DNA of 64,000 bases, from assembly GCA_019828595.1 (NCBI GenBank), contig JAHQRK010000011.1, positions 62,001 through 126,000 of the forward strand, given 5' to 3'. The stretch's first letter is position 1, and every line of letters starts with the position of its first letter. Origin of the DNA: Aphanomyces cochlioides (Eukaryota > Oomycota > Saprolegniomycetes > Saprolegniales > Verrucalvaceae). Shown piece after piece: positions 1 through 12,300 of the stretch. The notes beneath the pieces were generated by a model. That model made no database searches and had not been told where the DNA came from. It saw only the letters and a program-made list of their open reading frames with translations. The position numbers were made by a program, and so were the translations under genes.

Positions 1-486
1 CGAGTCGTCACACCTGTTCGAGAGACTGGGGATGTTTCCTGCAAAGACCTTTGGTCTGCAGGGAGTGACGGGGAAATGCCCACACGAGGGAGAGGCAGCT
101 TTGTGTTTTCTGTTTCTTTGCTTGGACCTGAGGACTATGTCCGTGTACATGACAGAAAATAGCGATGACGACAGAAAGAACTTGGTTCATGGATATGAAA
201 ATCCATTGTGACGCGTAATTTGAAGGAGAGGCGTCAACGTTGTCCTGATAGAACTGCTCGGCTTCGATGAGCTGATGCAAGCTCCAAAGTGCAAATTCTA
301 CTGTCTGTAACTGTCAAGGCCAGTGGCCGTTGTGATAGGGTAACAGCGTTTGAACCTGGAGGTTGCAGGCTCGAGTCCTGGTATGGGCACTCAGCTTTTT
401 AGTCATCTTAACATTCGTCGCCTCTGCGCCAAGATACCCAGACTTACGTAAAGCAAGCTGCAGTAATCAACAGGTGTGACGACTCG
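1..486. repeat. Inverted-repeat element truncated by the window edge, with a tRNA-like stretch
   Basis: The first 18 bases of the window are the exact reverse complement of 469-486, so the left edge sits inside or at the end of an inverted-repeat element of at least 486 bp. Inside it, around 325-392, is a tRNA-like stretch containing GGCTCGAGTCC, a near match to a pol III B box, with a possible D-stem (GTTG/CAGC) upstream. The anticodon arm does not fold, so this is not called a tRNA gene; a SINE-like or degenerate tRNA-derived head is the alternative. A 90-codon minus-strand ORF here has no recognisable family. Confidence 0.45.
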
Positions 487-602
487 TCACTGACGAAAGA
501 GGAGCACAGAGTTGCACAGTACTGATATTGATACACAAGTTTGTGATTCCCCAAATTTTTCCTGTGATTCCAGATTTTCTGTGTGCAAAAACATTTTTCT
601 CG

Positions 603-833
603 TTTCGACTTCAACGATCGAGTCCTGCATGCGTGGTACAATGAAATTGATGCCACAACGCAGTAAAGCCACCATCTTTGTCTCGCACGCATGTCAAAGC
701 TGCAGCGACTCCAGTCCCAAGCTGACCATTCAATCCGTCGTTTGTCCGAGCTCATTCAGCGGAGGGTTTCCACGCGCATCGCCAGTCTTGTGACTGCCAT
801 CTGTATGGCTCAATTCCGCTGCTTGAGTTCGCA
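603..833. repeat. Dispersed repeat unit A, copy 1
   Basis: About 230 bp matches 8353-8581 at roughly 90-93% identity by eye, in the same orientation, with a few small indels. The minus strand is open across part of both copies and includes the peptide stretch CGINFIVPRMQDSIVEVE in each, so the unit may descend from a multicopy protein-coding gene or transposon. No family was recognised. Confidence 0.7.
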
Positions 834-994
834 TGTCATCAACAGTTATTCCAGACAACTATCTAAGGACAATCCAATTTCTTTACTGGGAGATGCGGGA
901 AATCAACAATTTAAAAAAATACGTCACTATTTTAAAAAAATATTGCTCAAAACTTTTTTAAATTACATGATTGTTGGTGTGTACAACATTTACA

Positions 995-1345
995 AATCTA
1001 TTACTTAAGGCTCTAACGCAACACGTAAGTACGAGACTAAGTACGAGAGTAATTTTTACATACAAACGTCAAGTCAACAAATGAGCAATCTATTACTTAA
1101 GGCTCTAACGCAACACGTAAGTACGAGACTAAGTACGAGAGTAATTTTTACATACAAACGTCAAGTCAACAAATGAGCAATCTATTACTTAAGGCTCTAA
1201 CGCAACACGTAAGTACGAGACTAAGTACGAGAGTAATTTTTACATACAAACGTCAAGTCAACAAATGAGCAATTTTATATACTTTATCCAAGTACAAAAT
1301 TAGCAATTTTTATATACTTTATCCAAGTACAAAATTAGCAATTTG
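995..1345. repeat. Tandem repeats: 92 bp x3, then about 35 bp x2
   Basis: Three essentially identical 92-bp units run at 995-1086, 1087-1178 and 1179-1270. Each contains TTACTTAAGGCTCTAACGC and the internal near-repeat AGTACGAGACTAAGTACGAG. They are followed at once by two copies of an about 35-bp AT-rich unit (TATACTTTATCCAAGTAC) to about 1345. No coding potential is visible. This is a satellite-like array. Confidence 0.9.
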
Positions 1346-1490
1346 AGACAAGTTCGTTCATTGTTGTCAGCACTTCCAACCAACATCAACTAATTTGACC
1401 ACTCAAGGTTGTATTGCCCCATATCCATGGCAAATATCCATTTGTCAATTATTTGGTGTGTTGCTCAATACTCGGTGTCATATTTTGTCA

Positions 1491-1543
1491 CAACTGCCAC
1501 GTCCAGCATCATCGTGCACCCATGATGCTGGACGTGGCAGTTG
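1491..1543. repeat. Perfect 21-bp inverted repeat with 11-nt loop
   Basis: Arms 1491-1511 and 1523-1543 are exact reverse complements around an 11-nt spacer. The surrounding 1350-2240 stretch is AT-rich with no gene I can support. The hairpin could be a MITE end, a small-RNA precursor-like fold or a chance palindrome. Confidence 0.85.
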
Positions 1544-2260
1544 TCGATAATATTAACAATCAAACAATTCCACATACAAAATGAAAATATTATCCTACTA
1601 TTTAAAATAATACCTGCCAAAGATGAGATGGATAGCAGTTGAGTTTTTCTGGGACGATGCAAGGTGAGATGCATGTCTTAGGATAGCTTCACTCGGGCAG
1701 AAAAGGCCGCTGAATAAGCGGTCAACACACTGTGCAGTAGGGTGACGAGCCCTTTCTGCCACTTTAAGCCATACCCTGGCCAGAGGCTTGGACTCCGAAA
1801 AGCGAATTCCGACGCGATATGCGAATGTTACGAAGTAGGGCCTTTTTGGCTCGAAATACCGGACATTTTCATAGAGCAGCCAGGGACAGCTAAAACGTGT
1901 GTTTTTACTGTATTTTCATATTGACTTTGGACGAGTAAATCCTCTCCCCATAGTTCAACTTTTCACAGTAAGGGGACAATGTGTAACGTTGGTTACCACT
2001 ATTGCAACTGATGGTGCTACTTTTTTTGACGGAGTACCACTGTTGATAGTGGGCCTACGGTGAGTAGATTGAAACACTTCAGGGGTGTTTCATGATACTT
2101 AGCAGGTGTATTACCCAGTATCAAAGTTTCAACTCATTGGATGTACGAGTTCAAAACGCGATATTAAACAAAGTGATGTTTAATAAATACCGCGAACTCT
2201 GTACGATTTATGAAAGAAATGAGTAGTATTTTCTGGCAAACCACATTATGTTAAGCTTAA

Positions 2261-5200
2261 GTGGCGGGACACATATCCACAGTATTTTTACGATCCAATC
2301 ACATTATCATTTTTGTGTTGATGTTTTTGTATGAACATTTGTCTGACGCAGTTTTCTGCGTAGAAAATAACAACTACTCGGCCTCTAAGAAAGGCAAAGG
2401 CAATTGCAGTCATGACAATGACAATCAAGGCCATGCGATCGATAACTCCGAACCTGGAAAGCAAGCAGAGCGGAATGAAGTGCATACTACCGAACAAGAG
2501 TCTGCATCAACTGGAGCTAATGGCTGGGCTGTGGATGACGATGCCATGAATCAGGGCAATATTAACGACGAGGCGGCTATGAGAAAGGCCAAGAAGGCGG
2601 AGTACAACAAACGTGCTCGCGAAAACAAACGGCAAGCTATCCTGGATGAAGTCGACGAAGAGGTGGCAATGGAAAAATCCAAAAAGGCGGAGTACAACAA
2701 TCGTGCTCGCGAAAAAAAGCACAAACTGAGGTTGCGAATCAAGGGCGGGGTGCCATCATTTTGCACCATACGGACATGGATAAGAGCGACGAAGAGGAAA
2801 CCAAGGAGGGAGAAGACGGAATCCATTATCACGCTCAAAGTGACCATCATCTCAAGATTCTGGCAGCTCAGGAGCAAGAAGATCGCGAGCGCACAGTTGA
2901 CAATCGAAGGATCTATGCTGCGCTACAACCTAACCGTATGAATGAAGGAGGTGAAGAAGAAACCAAGGAAGAAGATATTTCCGATGGAAATGTGGATTGC
3001 AACACTGACAATCAATTACTTGCCTTGGCAAATGCTGATCCTCCGCTAAACGTGGATGTGGATTTGATTGATGTACCTCCTCGCGAGCAAGGATTAAGTC
3101 TCCGGAATAAACCCAAGGGTCGCCCGAAGAAGAAGAGTGGTCACAACAGTGCACACGTCAGTTTCGATGACTTCGATGAATCATTGGTGCCTCTTCATAC
3201 TATTGAGCAGCGTTCGATTTGCCGCCATTGCGAAGCGAAGATTTGGCCAGGCGAAGAAAAGGACTGCTGCGGTGGAGGCTCTCGAGTGCTGCCTGTTGCT
3301 ACCTGGCCTGACACACCCGAGTTTCGCGAATACATTGCTTTGTTCAAAACCAGAGGGTTTGTCAATAACACTCGCCGGTACAACGCCCTCTTTGCCTTTA
3401 CACCTCGGTACATGAGACAACGTTACCTTGACGCCATGGCAATTGTTCGCAAGTTCGGTCGACCAGACCTTTTTATCACTGTGAGATGCAATCCAAAGTG
3501 GGTTGAAATCGACAGGGAGCTGGAAATGGCGAAAGACGACTATGGATTTAAATGATCTCCAGCTGATCGACCTGACTTAGTGACGCGCATGTTCCGCCTC
3601 AAGCTCTTAGCCATTGAAGCCATGCTGTACAAGGGGGAAGTTTTGGGTCGACAAGCTGCGTGTGTTCGTGTTGTCGAATTCCAAAAGCGTGGTCTGCCTC
3701 ATGCCCATATGTTGGTCATATTCACTGGGGACGACAAAATCAAGACAGCTGCCGATATTGACAGTATTATCAGTGCAGAAATCCCCGACAAGGAAAAGAA
3801 TCCAAGATTGCACGAAATTGTTACAACCTGCATGATTCACAAATGCAGCGACCGATGCCTGGAAAACGGGAAGTGCAAGAAAAACTTTCCAAAAGCATAC
3901 TGCAACGAAACATCAGAAGGCAGTGATGGATATCCACTCTACCGTCGTCGCCGCTCTTCGGCAGAGCGGCCCTCTGAGTATACCAACCAATATGTTATTC
4001 CGTACTGCCCAACGTTGAGTGCCATGTTCGACTGCCACATCAATGTCGAGGCGTGTACAAGTATATCTGCAGTCAAGTACCTGTACAAGTACATCTACAA
4101 GGGCTCAGACCGCTCAAATTTTCAAGTTGAGTCCGGTGAACTTGACGAAATCAGGCAATACCAAGATGCCCGCTATGTATCGTGCTGTGAGGCCCTCACA
4201 CGCATTTTCTCTTTCGACATGATCAAACGATATCACGCTGTCGAGAACCTCGAAATACACTTGGAAGGTGAACAAGTTGTATGCATTCCTACCGACCGCC
4301 CGATGAGCCCTCAGGAATTGGCAAGGAGGAACCGGACGAAACTCACCGCGTTTTTTGAACTGTGCCGTGAAAACAGTGATTCACAAGTACTTGCGCGTGA
4401 ATGTCTGTACCATGATATCCCCGAGCATTTCGTATGGAACAAAAAGCTTCGCAAGTGGACATCACGTAAAAGGGGTGGTGATCGTATGATCGGGAGGATG
4501 CAGACGGTGTCACCCCGCTCGGGAGACTGTTTTTTAATGCGAATGCTCTTATGCTACCGACGAGGTCCGACATCGCACGAAGATTTGCGAACCGTCAATG
4601 GCGTGGTTCATCCGACGTTCAAGTCAGCCGCACTTGCCCTTGGCTTTATTGAAAATGACGAGGAATGGCTAACCTGCATGCGAGAAGCAACTGAAACAGC
4701 AACTCCCTATGAGCTCCGAACACTTTTTGTCAGTATTCTGATTCACTGTGAACCTGCGGACGCACGAGGGCTATGGAACAAATTCGAAGATGAAATGAGG
4801 CAAGATTTTCACCGCATGTACCCCGACGATTCTCAAAAATCTACAGCTTTCGCAATTCAGGCTTTATCAAGATGCCTCGAGTCGAATGCATCAAGCTTGG
4901 ATCGTTTTCCGGAGCTTCCACAGCTTGCACATTTCGAACAATATTTTGCTCTTGAGGAAACAAACAGGGGCCGTCAATCCAACCGATTAGTGGCTATGGA
5001 ATCTTCGCACAACCAAGAACAAATCCAAGGCATTTTGGAAGGCAAGTCTACGATGACCGAAGAGCACGAGGTCTTCTACAACGACGTTATGAGCGAGATT
5101 ACGAAGGAAAGTACTGTTCGAAGAGGCAAAGTATATTTTCTCGAAGGTGAGGGCGGCTCAGGGAAGACTTTCATCTCAAACATTTTACTGGCTCAAGTGC

Positions 5201-6525
5201 GCTCAATGAACAAAATTGCCTTGGCTGTTGCTTCGTCCGGACTTGCTGCTCTGAATTTGATCGGAGGTACAACTGCGCATTCGAGATTCTGTCTTCGATC
5301 ATTGCACGAGCTTAGCCGATGTGACGTTCGGAAGCAGTCGCATCTTGCGGAACTATTACGTCTCACAGAACTTATCATTTGGGACGAGTGTTCGATGATG
5401 CACAAGTATGCTGTGGAGGCCGTTGATCACATGCTACAAGATTTGATGGACAACGCGCTTCCTTTTGGTGGAAAGGTCGTCATATTCTCGGGCGACTTCA
5501 AGCAAATGCTTCCAGTCATTTTGAAAGGCACACCTGGGCTAATCCTCGAAGCATGCTTGAAGAACAGCTACCTTTGGAGAAATATCGCACAGTTTCATCT
5601 GACGGTGAACATGAGGTTGACTAACAACAACTCAGAGAGTGTTCGAGAGTTTGCTGCATTGCTCAAGTCTATTGGTCATGGAACATACCCCACATGTACC
5701 GAACTCGGTGCCGATTACATTCGACTACCTGATGATTTGGCGATTCCATACAAGTCGCCTGATGATTTGGGGTCATTTTTACACAGCGTCTATCAAGACA
5801 TGAACAACCTGCGCATCAATGCACTTAGATCGTACTTTGGATGTCGAGCTATCCTTGCACCCAAACATAGTGTTGTTGCTGACATCAACACAACACTTCT
5901 TGAGCGACTCACTTCCGACTGCGAAGTGACATATTTGTCCGCCGATTCTGTTGCTGACAAACCCAACTCGGACACAAATGCATGCGAGTTCCCCATCGAG
6001 TTTCTGAATTCTATAGACATCAACAACTTCCCCAGCCACAAGTTGCATTTGAAAGGTGGTTGCCCCATTATTCTGCTTCGTAATTTGTGTACTTCGGAAG
6101 GCATGTGCAACGGAACACGTTTAATTGTTCTTGAGCTGCAAACACGATGTATCAAGGCTCAAATTATGAACGGCTCCCACACGAACAAGATCGTTTACAT
6201 TCCCCGAACTACTACAATTCACGATGGTGAGCAAAACAATTACCCATTTGAGCTACGCAGAAGACAATTTCCTGTTCAAGTTGCCTTTGCAATGACGATT
6301 CACAAGGCTCAAGGTCAAACGATTTTTCACGTGGGCGTCTATCTTCCAGAACCCGTCTTCTCGCATGGACAGCTTTACGGCGCCATGTCAAGAGCCCAAG
6401 CAAAAGGCAACATTAAGTTTTGGTCGCCAATGGACAGTACGATGGACTGCCTGGAATCTACACGAAAAACATTGTGTATCAAGAAGCATTACAATAGGCA
6501 GAACTCCATGAAACTTTATCCATAA
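2261..6525 (+). pseudogene. Helitron RepHel (HUH endonuclease-Pif1 helicase) pseudogene
   Basis: This is a rolling-circle Helitron transposase. The frame from about 2760 shows YNALFAFT and the stretch YLDAMAIVRKFGRPDLFITV of the Helitron-like N-terminal domain, with the region between them strongly shortened relative to typical family members. The HUH motif is in RGLPHAHML (near 3700) and the paired catalytic tyrosines are in YLYKYIYKG (near 4080). The C-terminal Pif1-type helicase carries Walker A GEGGSGKT (near 5150), Walker B IIWDECSM, GDFKQMLP and TIHKAQGQT. Three lesions are visible: the N-terminal Lys/Glu-rich part (2261-2760) is in another frame, there is an in-frame TGA at 3553-3555, and part of the N-terminal domain is deleted. 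Translation resumes in the same frame after the TGA and ends at 6525. Autonomous function is unlikely. Confidence 0.9.
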
Positions 6526-6599
6526 CTAACAAACGTTATCATGTTCTTACAAATATATACACTGTGTTGTTGTGAAATTGCCGTGACTTCCTGGATCAA

Positions 6600-6652
6600 G
6601 TCCAATTGCATCGTACCGATGAATTGGACGATAAATCCTCGAGATTAGCTAA
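6600..6652 (+). mobile_element. Candidate Helitron 3' terminal hairpin
   Basis: A stem of 6600-6612 with 6618-6629 (one-base bulge, loop TACCG region) lies 75 bp after the Helitron stop codon and is followed by CTAA at 6649-6652. Helitrons usually end in a hairpin close to CTRR with a T following. Here the spacer is long (about 20 nt) and the next base is C, so the terminus is only a candidate. The rest of 6526-7750 is AT-rich, with no gene I can support. Confidence 0.3.
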
Positions 6653-8007
6653 CCCCAAACTACGCACCTTATACTTAGATTCAACGTTACAGTATTACAA
6701 GATGAAGAAGTACGTGGTTGTCAACCAACGATGACCTCGATCTACTCATCGATCGCACAGATTGTGCAATCTGAACTTGGGTATATGATTTATCTCCTGA
6801 CGAAAAAAAATATTCGTCAGTCAACAGTAGCCAATCAAAATCCTCAGCGTTAACTTATTTTTTTTACTTCGAACTGGGCCTGAATCAAATTCAAAATTCA
6901 TAGTATGGCTTCAAACGTTTCATGTGTGTGATCAAATCTTTGTTTTTTCCATAGCAAAAACGCTCCACCCAGGGGCGTAGCCCTGGCCTCACCCTAGTGT
7001 TTCTTTAAGTTCCAAAATATCTGACTTGTCGCTTAAAAACTAACCAAGACATTTCCCATTGCGATTACTTTTCGTTGAAACTTATTGCTGAAAGACAGTC
7101 TACAGCTGAGAACAATGATATCCAGGATTAAAATGGTTTGAATGAGGGTTTTTTAAAGTAAAGTTAAAAGAAACTTCTAAAACTCCGACTTTGACGTTGA
7201 AAAAACCAAACAAGGCATGACAAAAGTTGATGTTTCTCGACTGACATCCTGATGAAGTGTTCCTAAGTACCTTGTCCTAAAATATGAAGCTTTGAATCCT
7301 TTTAAGCTGTGGTGATTATCATGAGCAAGAGTCTGATCCATCGACTAGTAAATCCATCGGCGATCTGCACGAACATGCGATCCGGATAAAGCTCTCTCAT
7401 GACAGACACATGTTCATCAGAGACAGATTCATCTTGCTGATCTCACTGCAGAGTCTGTGCAGTCTTCTCCGAGATCAATTCACGTTGGACAATAATAAAG
7501 GCAAACTTGGAAACTGCATGTAACATTCATCGAAATCAATGGTTGACAGAGTGCAACGCCGTGGTTTACGTGTAGATTGCATCTCAAATCAACCATCGTC
7601 AGGATCAAACTCTACGAATCGAGCCACGAGTTGCGGCCCCTGACGATTCAGTGATCGTCGCCAAGTGGGTGCTTTCAACAAGGTAGGACATTACAAACCA
7701 TTCATTCAGACGCACTTTTCAGTAGTGGATGCAAAGTAGCATACTTATCAGTATAGTTCGTGGCCTCTGGCATCTCCTCCATGCCATTTCTCAAAGTTGC
7801 TCGCTCAATGATTAGCCTTACAGAGAAGACCGTCGTCGATGGGGTATTGCCAATAAATTACACAGTTGAAGCTCAATTTCAGCACATCGAGACTACAAAT
7901 TGCGTCAACGTGGTCATGACTACAGAATGCACCTTCGCTCCTTACTGAGAGCCTCTGTCGTCCACGGCCACGTCTTCCATCGTGGACGCTGCAGTAACTC
8001 CCGGACT

Positions 8008-8197
8008 GCGTCCAGGACCTCGTAGTCCATTGTTGCACGTCGCTTGAGTACAGTGCAGTGGTATTGAACCTTGGAAGGTCTATCGCATCAGTAGGATCCT
8101 GTGGAGATGTTGTCATGACGACGGAATTGACGCTTGAACATCCATGTGATAGATACTTTGTTCCATGGAATGGATGCTTCGTGGGTTCTATCTTCAG
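8008..8197. repeat. Dispersed repeat unit B, copy 1 (190 bp)
   Basis: These 190 bp are identical to 61750-61939 except for one base (T/C in GTCATGACG versus GTCACGACG), with no indels and abrupt loss of similarity at both ends. The unit is open on the minus strand in one frame through both copies (63 codons, including IEPTKHPFHGTKYLSHGCSS) and also open on the plus strand. Its 3' plus-strand boundary is TTCTATCTTCAG, which resembles a splice acceptor. No protein family was recognised. Confidence 0.85.
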
Positions 8198-8352
8198 CTT
8201 GGCGCAGATGCGTCGCATGGACTTTTAGCAATCGCTGTCAGCTCGTTCACGCGCACTCATGGTTGCACCGTGTGGCTGGATAAAGTGTACACAACGTTGT
8301 GTCTCTCACATTGCAGATACCTATCAAGATGACAACTTTTGCGTTTCCATCA

Positions 8353-8581
8353 GTTTCGACTTCAACGATCGAGTCCTGCATGCGTGGTACAATGAAATTG
8401 ATGCCACAATGGAGTAAAACCACCATCTTTGTCTCGCACGCATGTCAAAGCTGCTGCTGCGACTCCAGTCACAGGCTCACCATTCTACTCGTCGTTTGTC
8501 CGAGCTCATTCAGCGGAGGGTTTCCATCGCCAGTCTCGTGGCTGCCATCTGTATAGCTCAATTCCGCCGCTTGAGTTCGCA
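8353..8581. repeat. Dispersed repeat unit A, copy 2
   Basis: This is the second copy of the unit at 603-833. The minus-strand peptide CGINFIVPRMQDSIVEVE is preserved, but both copies carry disrupting stops and indels. Together with unit B just upstream, this 7.8-8.6 kb stretch looks like the remains of one multicopy gene or transposon. The following 8600-9236 is moderately GC-rich and has no recognisable gene. Confidence 0.65.
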
Positions 8582-9236
8582 CGCTCGCGTTCTCGACCGT
8601 CGTCTTTCCACGTCACGACGATCCCGACATATCTCGACATCCTTGGCTATTTCCGTCTTTTCTCGAAGGCAGAGTGGTTGTCAGCGCCATTACACTTGTG
8701 TGTAATGGTTGTCAAGTTGGAGCAACCAGAGGCCTCGCAACATTCCTCTCGTCTGGCTGTCAAACAATCGCATGGCCGCGCTAGCAGCAAGGGGAAGGCG
8801 ACGCTGCCGTGCGCTCAAATCTACACACAGCGTCCGCCGCGCAACGGCCGAGCCCACCGCGGGGTTGGTCCAGCGCTCTCATAAGTGCGGCAGGACTTAA
8901 CGCGCGCAATTTCAAATTAAGTTCGTATTTCGAGGGACTGGACGATCCGAAAGTTTGAATTTAATATGCAAATTTGTATACTGCATGGTAAACTAGTCCC
9001 TGGGTTTAGTGAAATATGTGGCTGAAACTCCTCCTCGGGGGGGCAATATCTTGAAGTTTGTATGGCTGCATGTTTCCCAAGCCAAGATGGCCTCTCCAAT
9101 CCCATATACTTGGATATAAGAATCCGCTCCATTATCGCCGGACGACGGTGGCCAGCGTCGGTGTTTGAGCAAAGGAGGTTTACAAGGCTCAAGGACCTTA
9201 TCCTGGCATTCGACTATCTCGATATCATCCCACCAG

Positions 9237-9290
9237 GTGAGACCTGCGCTGGAAAAACCTCCGTCGCGGCGACTAACCGATCGCTTGTAG
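9237..9290 (+). other. Candidate 5' UTR intron of the CBP/p300 gene
   Basis: A CAG|GTGAGA donor at 9237 and a CTTGTAG acceptor ending at 9290 would define a 54-nt intron 16 nt upstream of the ATG at 9307. Splicing does not put any upstream ORF in frame with that ATG, so it would be a leader intron. Transcript data would settle it. Confidence 0.4.
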
Positions 9291-9306
9291 AAGTGCCGAC
9301 CCTCCT

Positions 9307-12300
9307 ATGGACAAAACGTTTGTCGGCGACTTTGGGCTTGGAATGGGCGATGCAACCAACATGAATATGTTTCCATTCAACCCAGCTGCTGGAAACGCCA
9401 ATATGAACCAAATGAACAACCCCATGGCGAATCAAATGAACTCGGCGATGCAAAATCCCACCGCGATGAACATGGGTCAGTACAATGCATTTCAAATGGG
9501 CAATATGGGAAACATGTTCATGCCCAATGGCACGATGCCAATGTCAACTAATTTTACGGGCCTGCCCGACGATATGTCAGGTGGTACAACAGGACAGACA
9601 CCAGGCGCCATTGATTTTCCCGACGAATTTAATTCCCAAGCGACATCGATGGCTCCAAACATGATGCCAATGAACGCAAATATGCAGATGAATCCCATGA
9701 TGATGAACAACATGATGATGAATCCAAACCAATTCAACGGGCTCGGCTTTCAGCAAATGATGAGCAATCCAATGTTCGGTATGAACGGAATGAACGGCAT
9801 GACGCCACAGCAACAGCAATATTTAAGACAGCAACAATTTGCGCAGCAGCAAATGATGCAAGCAAGAGCACAAGCCATGATGGCAGCGCAAGCGGCGAAC
9901 CCTCAGCCTCAAATGGGAGTGCCAAACACGACCGGTGGACCAACATGGCAGGTTGAAAAGGCGGACGCTCACATCCGGCACGAAGTCATCAACAAAATAG
10001 TTGCATTTCTGCGGAATCAAAAACCAAATGCCCCCGCCGACTGGATCCGACGTCTCCCTCAGATGGCAAAGAAGCTCGAGGAAAAGCTCTATCGAAGCGC
10101 CAAAAGCAAAGAAGAGTACATGAACGATTCGACCTTGAAGACTCGCCTCCAAGTGGTCGCTCGAAGCTTCCATGCAGCAAGGGCACAAAATCCTCCAGAG
10201 CTTGTCGGATTTTGCCAGAAGGTTGCTCAAATTACATCCACGCTGCCAGTCCAAGCGGCCATGGATTACCATCAAAAGGTCCAAGTCATGATGACTGAGC
10301 AGGAAAAAAATAGGCCCGTTCTCCTCAAACAACAACAACGTCTCCTGCTCCTACGGCACGCCATGTGGTGTCAAGAACAACCAGGAACGTGTAAAGCCAC
10401 ACCTCAGTGCACAGAAATGAAAGCTTTGTGGGCCCATGTCGGTGTGTGCGCGAATGTCTCCTCCTGTCCTTTCGAACATTGCACAAGTTCAAAATTTGTG
10501 CTATCCCATTTTCAGCAGTGCACCAACTCCCAGTGTATCGTCTGCAGCGTCGTTCGTCAGCCCATCGAAGCCAAAGATGTAAATGGCGGTTTAATTATGG
10601 ATCCTCAGCTTGCGATTCAAAAGATAAATTCCTTGAAGCGCTCTGCCTCCGAAATGAGTATTCCAGCACAGTCGCCAACAGCAGCTTCGAGTAACCCAGT
10701 AACCCCTGTTCCAGTATCTACCGCAGCTACACCCGTACCATCACCTTCACCAGGTAAGCCAGAGTTGCTAGTGAAAAAACTGAAAATTTCATTAGTATCT
10801 TCAACTCCAACAGCTTCGATGCCCCAACAACAGCAATTTGCGAATCAATTGGCCATGATTCAACAAAAATTTAAAGACTGGAGCTTGGAGCAATTGCAAA
10901 ACCACAGCAAGAAACTGGAAAGCTGGGCTGAACAGCTGAAAAGCCAAATGCAAATTATTTCGTCAGAATGCACGAAACAAATTGAAATGTACAAGATGGC
11001 GCTTGACCCAGCGGCGAAAGTTCAATACCAGAGCCAAGTGGAAGAAGGGCAGAAACAACTCAAAGAATTAAAAGCGAAATTCGCCCGCTGTGTGAACCAA
11101 CATAAGATAATGACGCTCACTATCAACGGGAGACTCAACGGAGGAACGGTCACACCAAGCCCAATGCATGCTCCTGCCATGAATCATCAAATTGCAATGA
11201 ATCATCCCATGGGGATGAATACATTCAACATGAACCCAGCAGCTATGCATCAAGTTCCCATGAACCAGATGAATCCCATGGCTGTGAACCCAGCAATGAA
11301 CATTTCCGTGGTGCCAACTATGCCCACACAAATGCTTCAAACCCCGGTTGCCAACCAGTCCATGCAAAGCCTCATGCAGAGTACCATGCAACCAACACCA
11401 CCACCGCAGCCAAAAACTGAGCCAGCTCCACCACCTCAGCCAGCCCCAGTTCCTGTTCCCGCTGTTGAAGTAAAAGTTGAAGAAGCACCTCCAGAGAAGA
11501 AAATAAAAAAGGAACCTGCTTTGGAAACTGAATCATCGATCAGTAACGTTGGAAGCACTTGCATGCTGCCGCAAATGTCGGATGAGGAAATTCAAACTCA
11601 CATTGATTCTTTGCGACAGCAGCATTGTGCATCTATGACAGTTGCCCAGTTGAAAAAGCGCTTGGACCCAATTCTCAAGAGCATGATGGACCACAAGTAC
11701 GGTTGGATATTTAGTTCTCCTGTTGATCCAGTTGCACTGGGAATTCCGACGTATCTAGAAGTGATAAAACGACCAATGGATTTGGGTACAATCAAGAAAA
11801 AATTGGAAGGAAATTTTTACAAGCACATCTACCCTTTTGCCGCTGATGTCCGTTTAACCTTTCGGAATGCCTTGACATTCAACAGTGAAGGTGAAGATGT
11901 ACATCTCTTGGCCAGTGATATGCTTAAAGATTTTGACTGTGAAATGGCGAAATTGGAAGCTGAAGTATTGGCCGAAGAAGAGAAAGCGCGATCAAAAGAG
12001 GGAGCTTGTAAATTGTGTGGCGCCGAATCCTTGGTATTTGAACCTGCTGTCCTTTACTGCAATGGCGAATGTAATGCCAAGATTCGCCGCAATAACTACT
12101 TTTATTGCTCCGCTGATAACAAGTATCATTGCTGTACGAACTGCTACCCGAATTTGCCAGAAAGCATTGCCAATGCTGACGGAGGCGCGCCGTATGTGAA
12201 ATCAGATTTGTTGAGGAAAAAGAATGACGAAATTCATGAAGAGCCATGGGTTCAATGTGATACTTGTAACCAATGGGTCCATCAGATTTGCGGCTTATTC

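Noticed and set aside
325..392. tRNA gene
   Set aside because: The B box is good, but no anticodon stem forms and the acceptor stem has a mismatch, so only a tRNA-like remnant is reported.
9062..9364. Plus ORF overlapping the CBP start
   Set aside because: It overlaps the CBP ATG in another frame and has no domain; a leader intron explains the region better.
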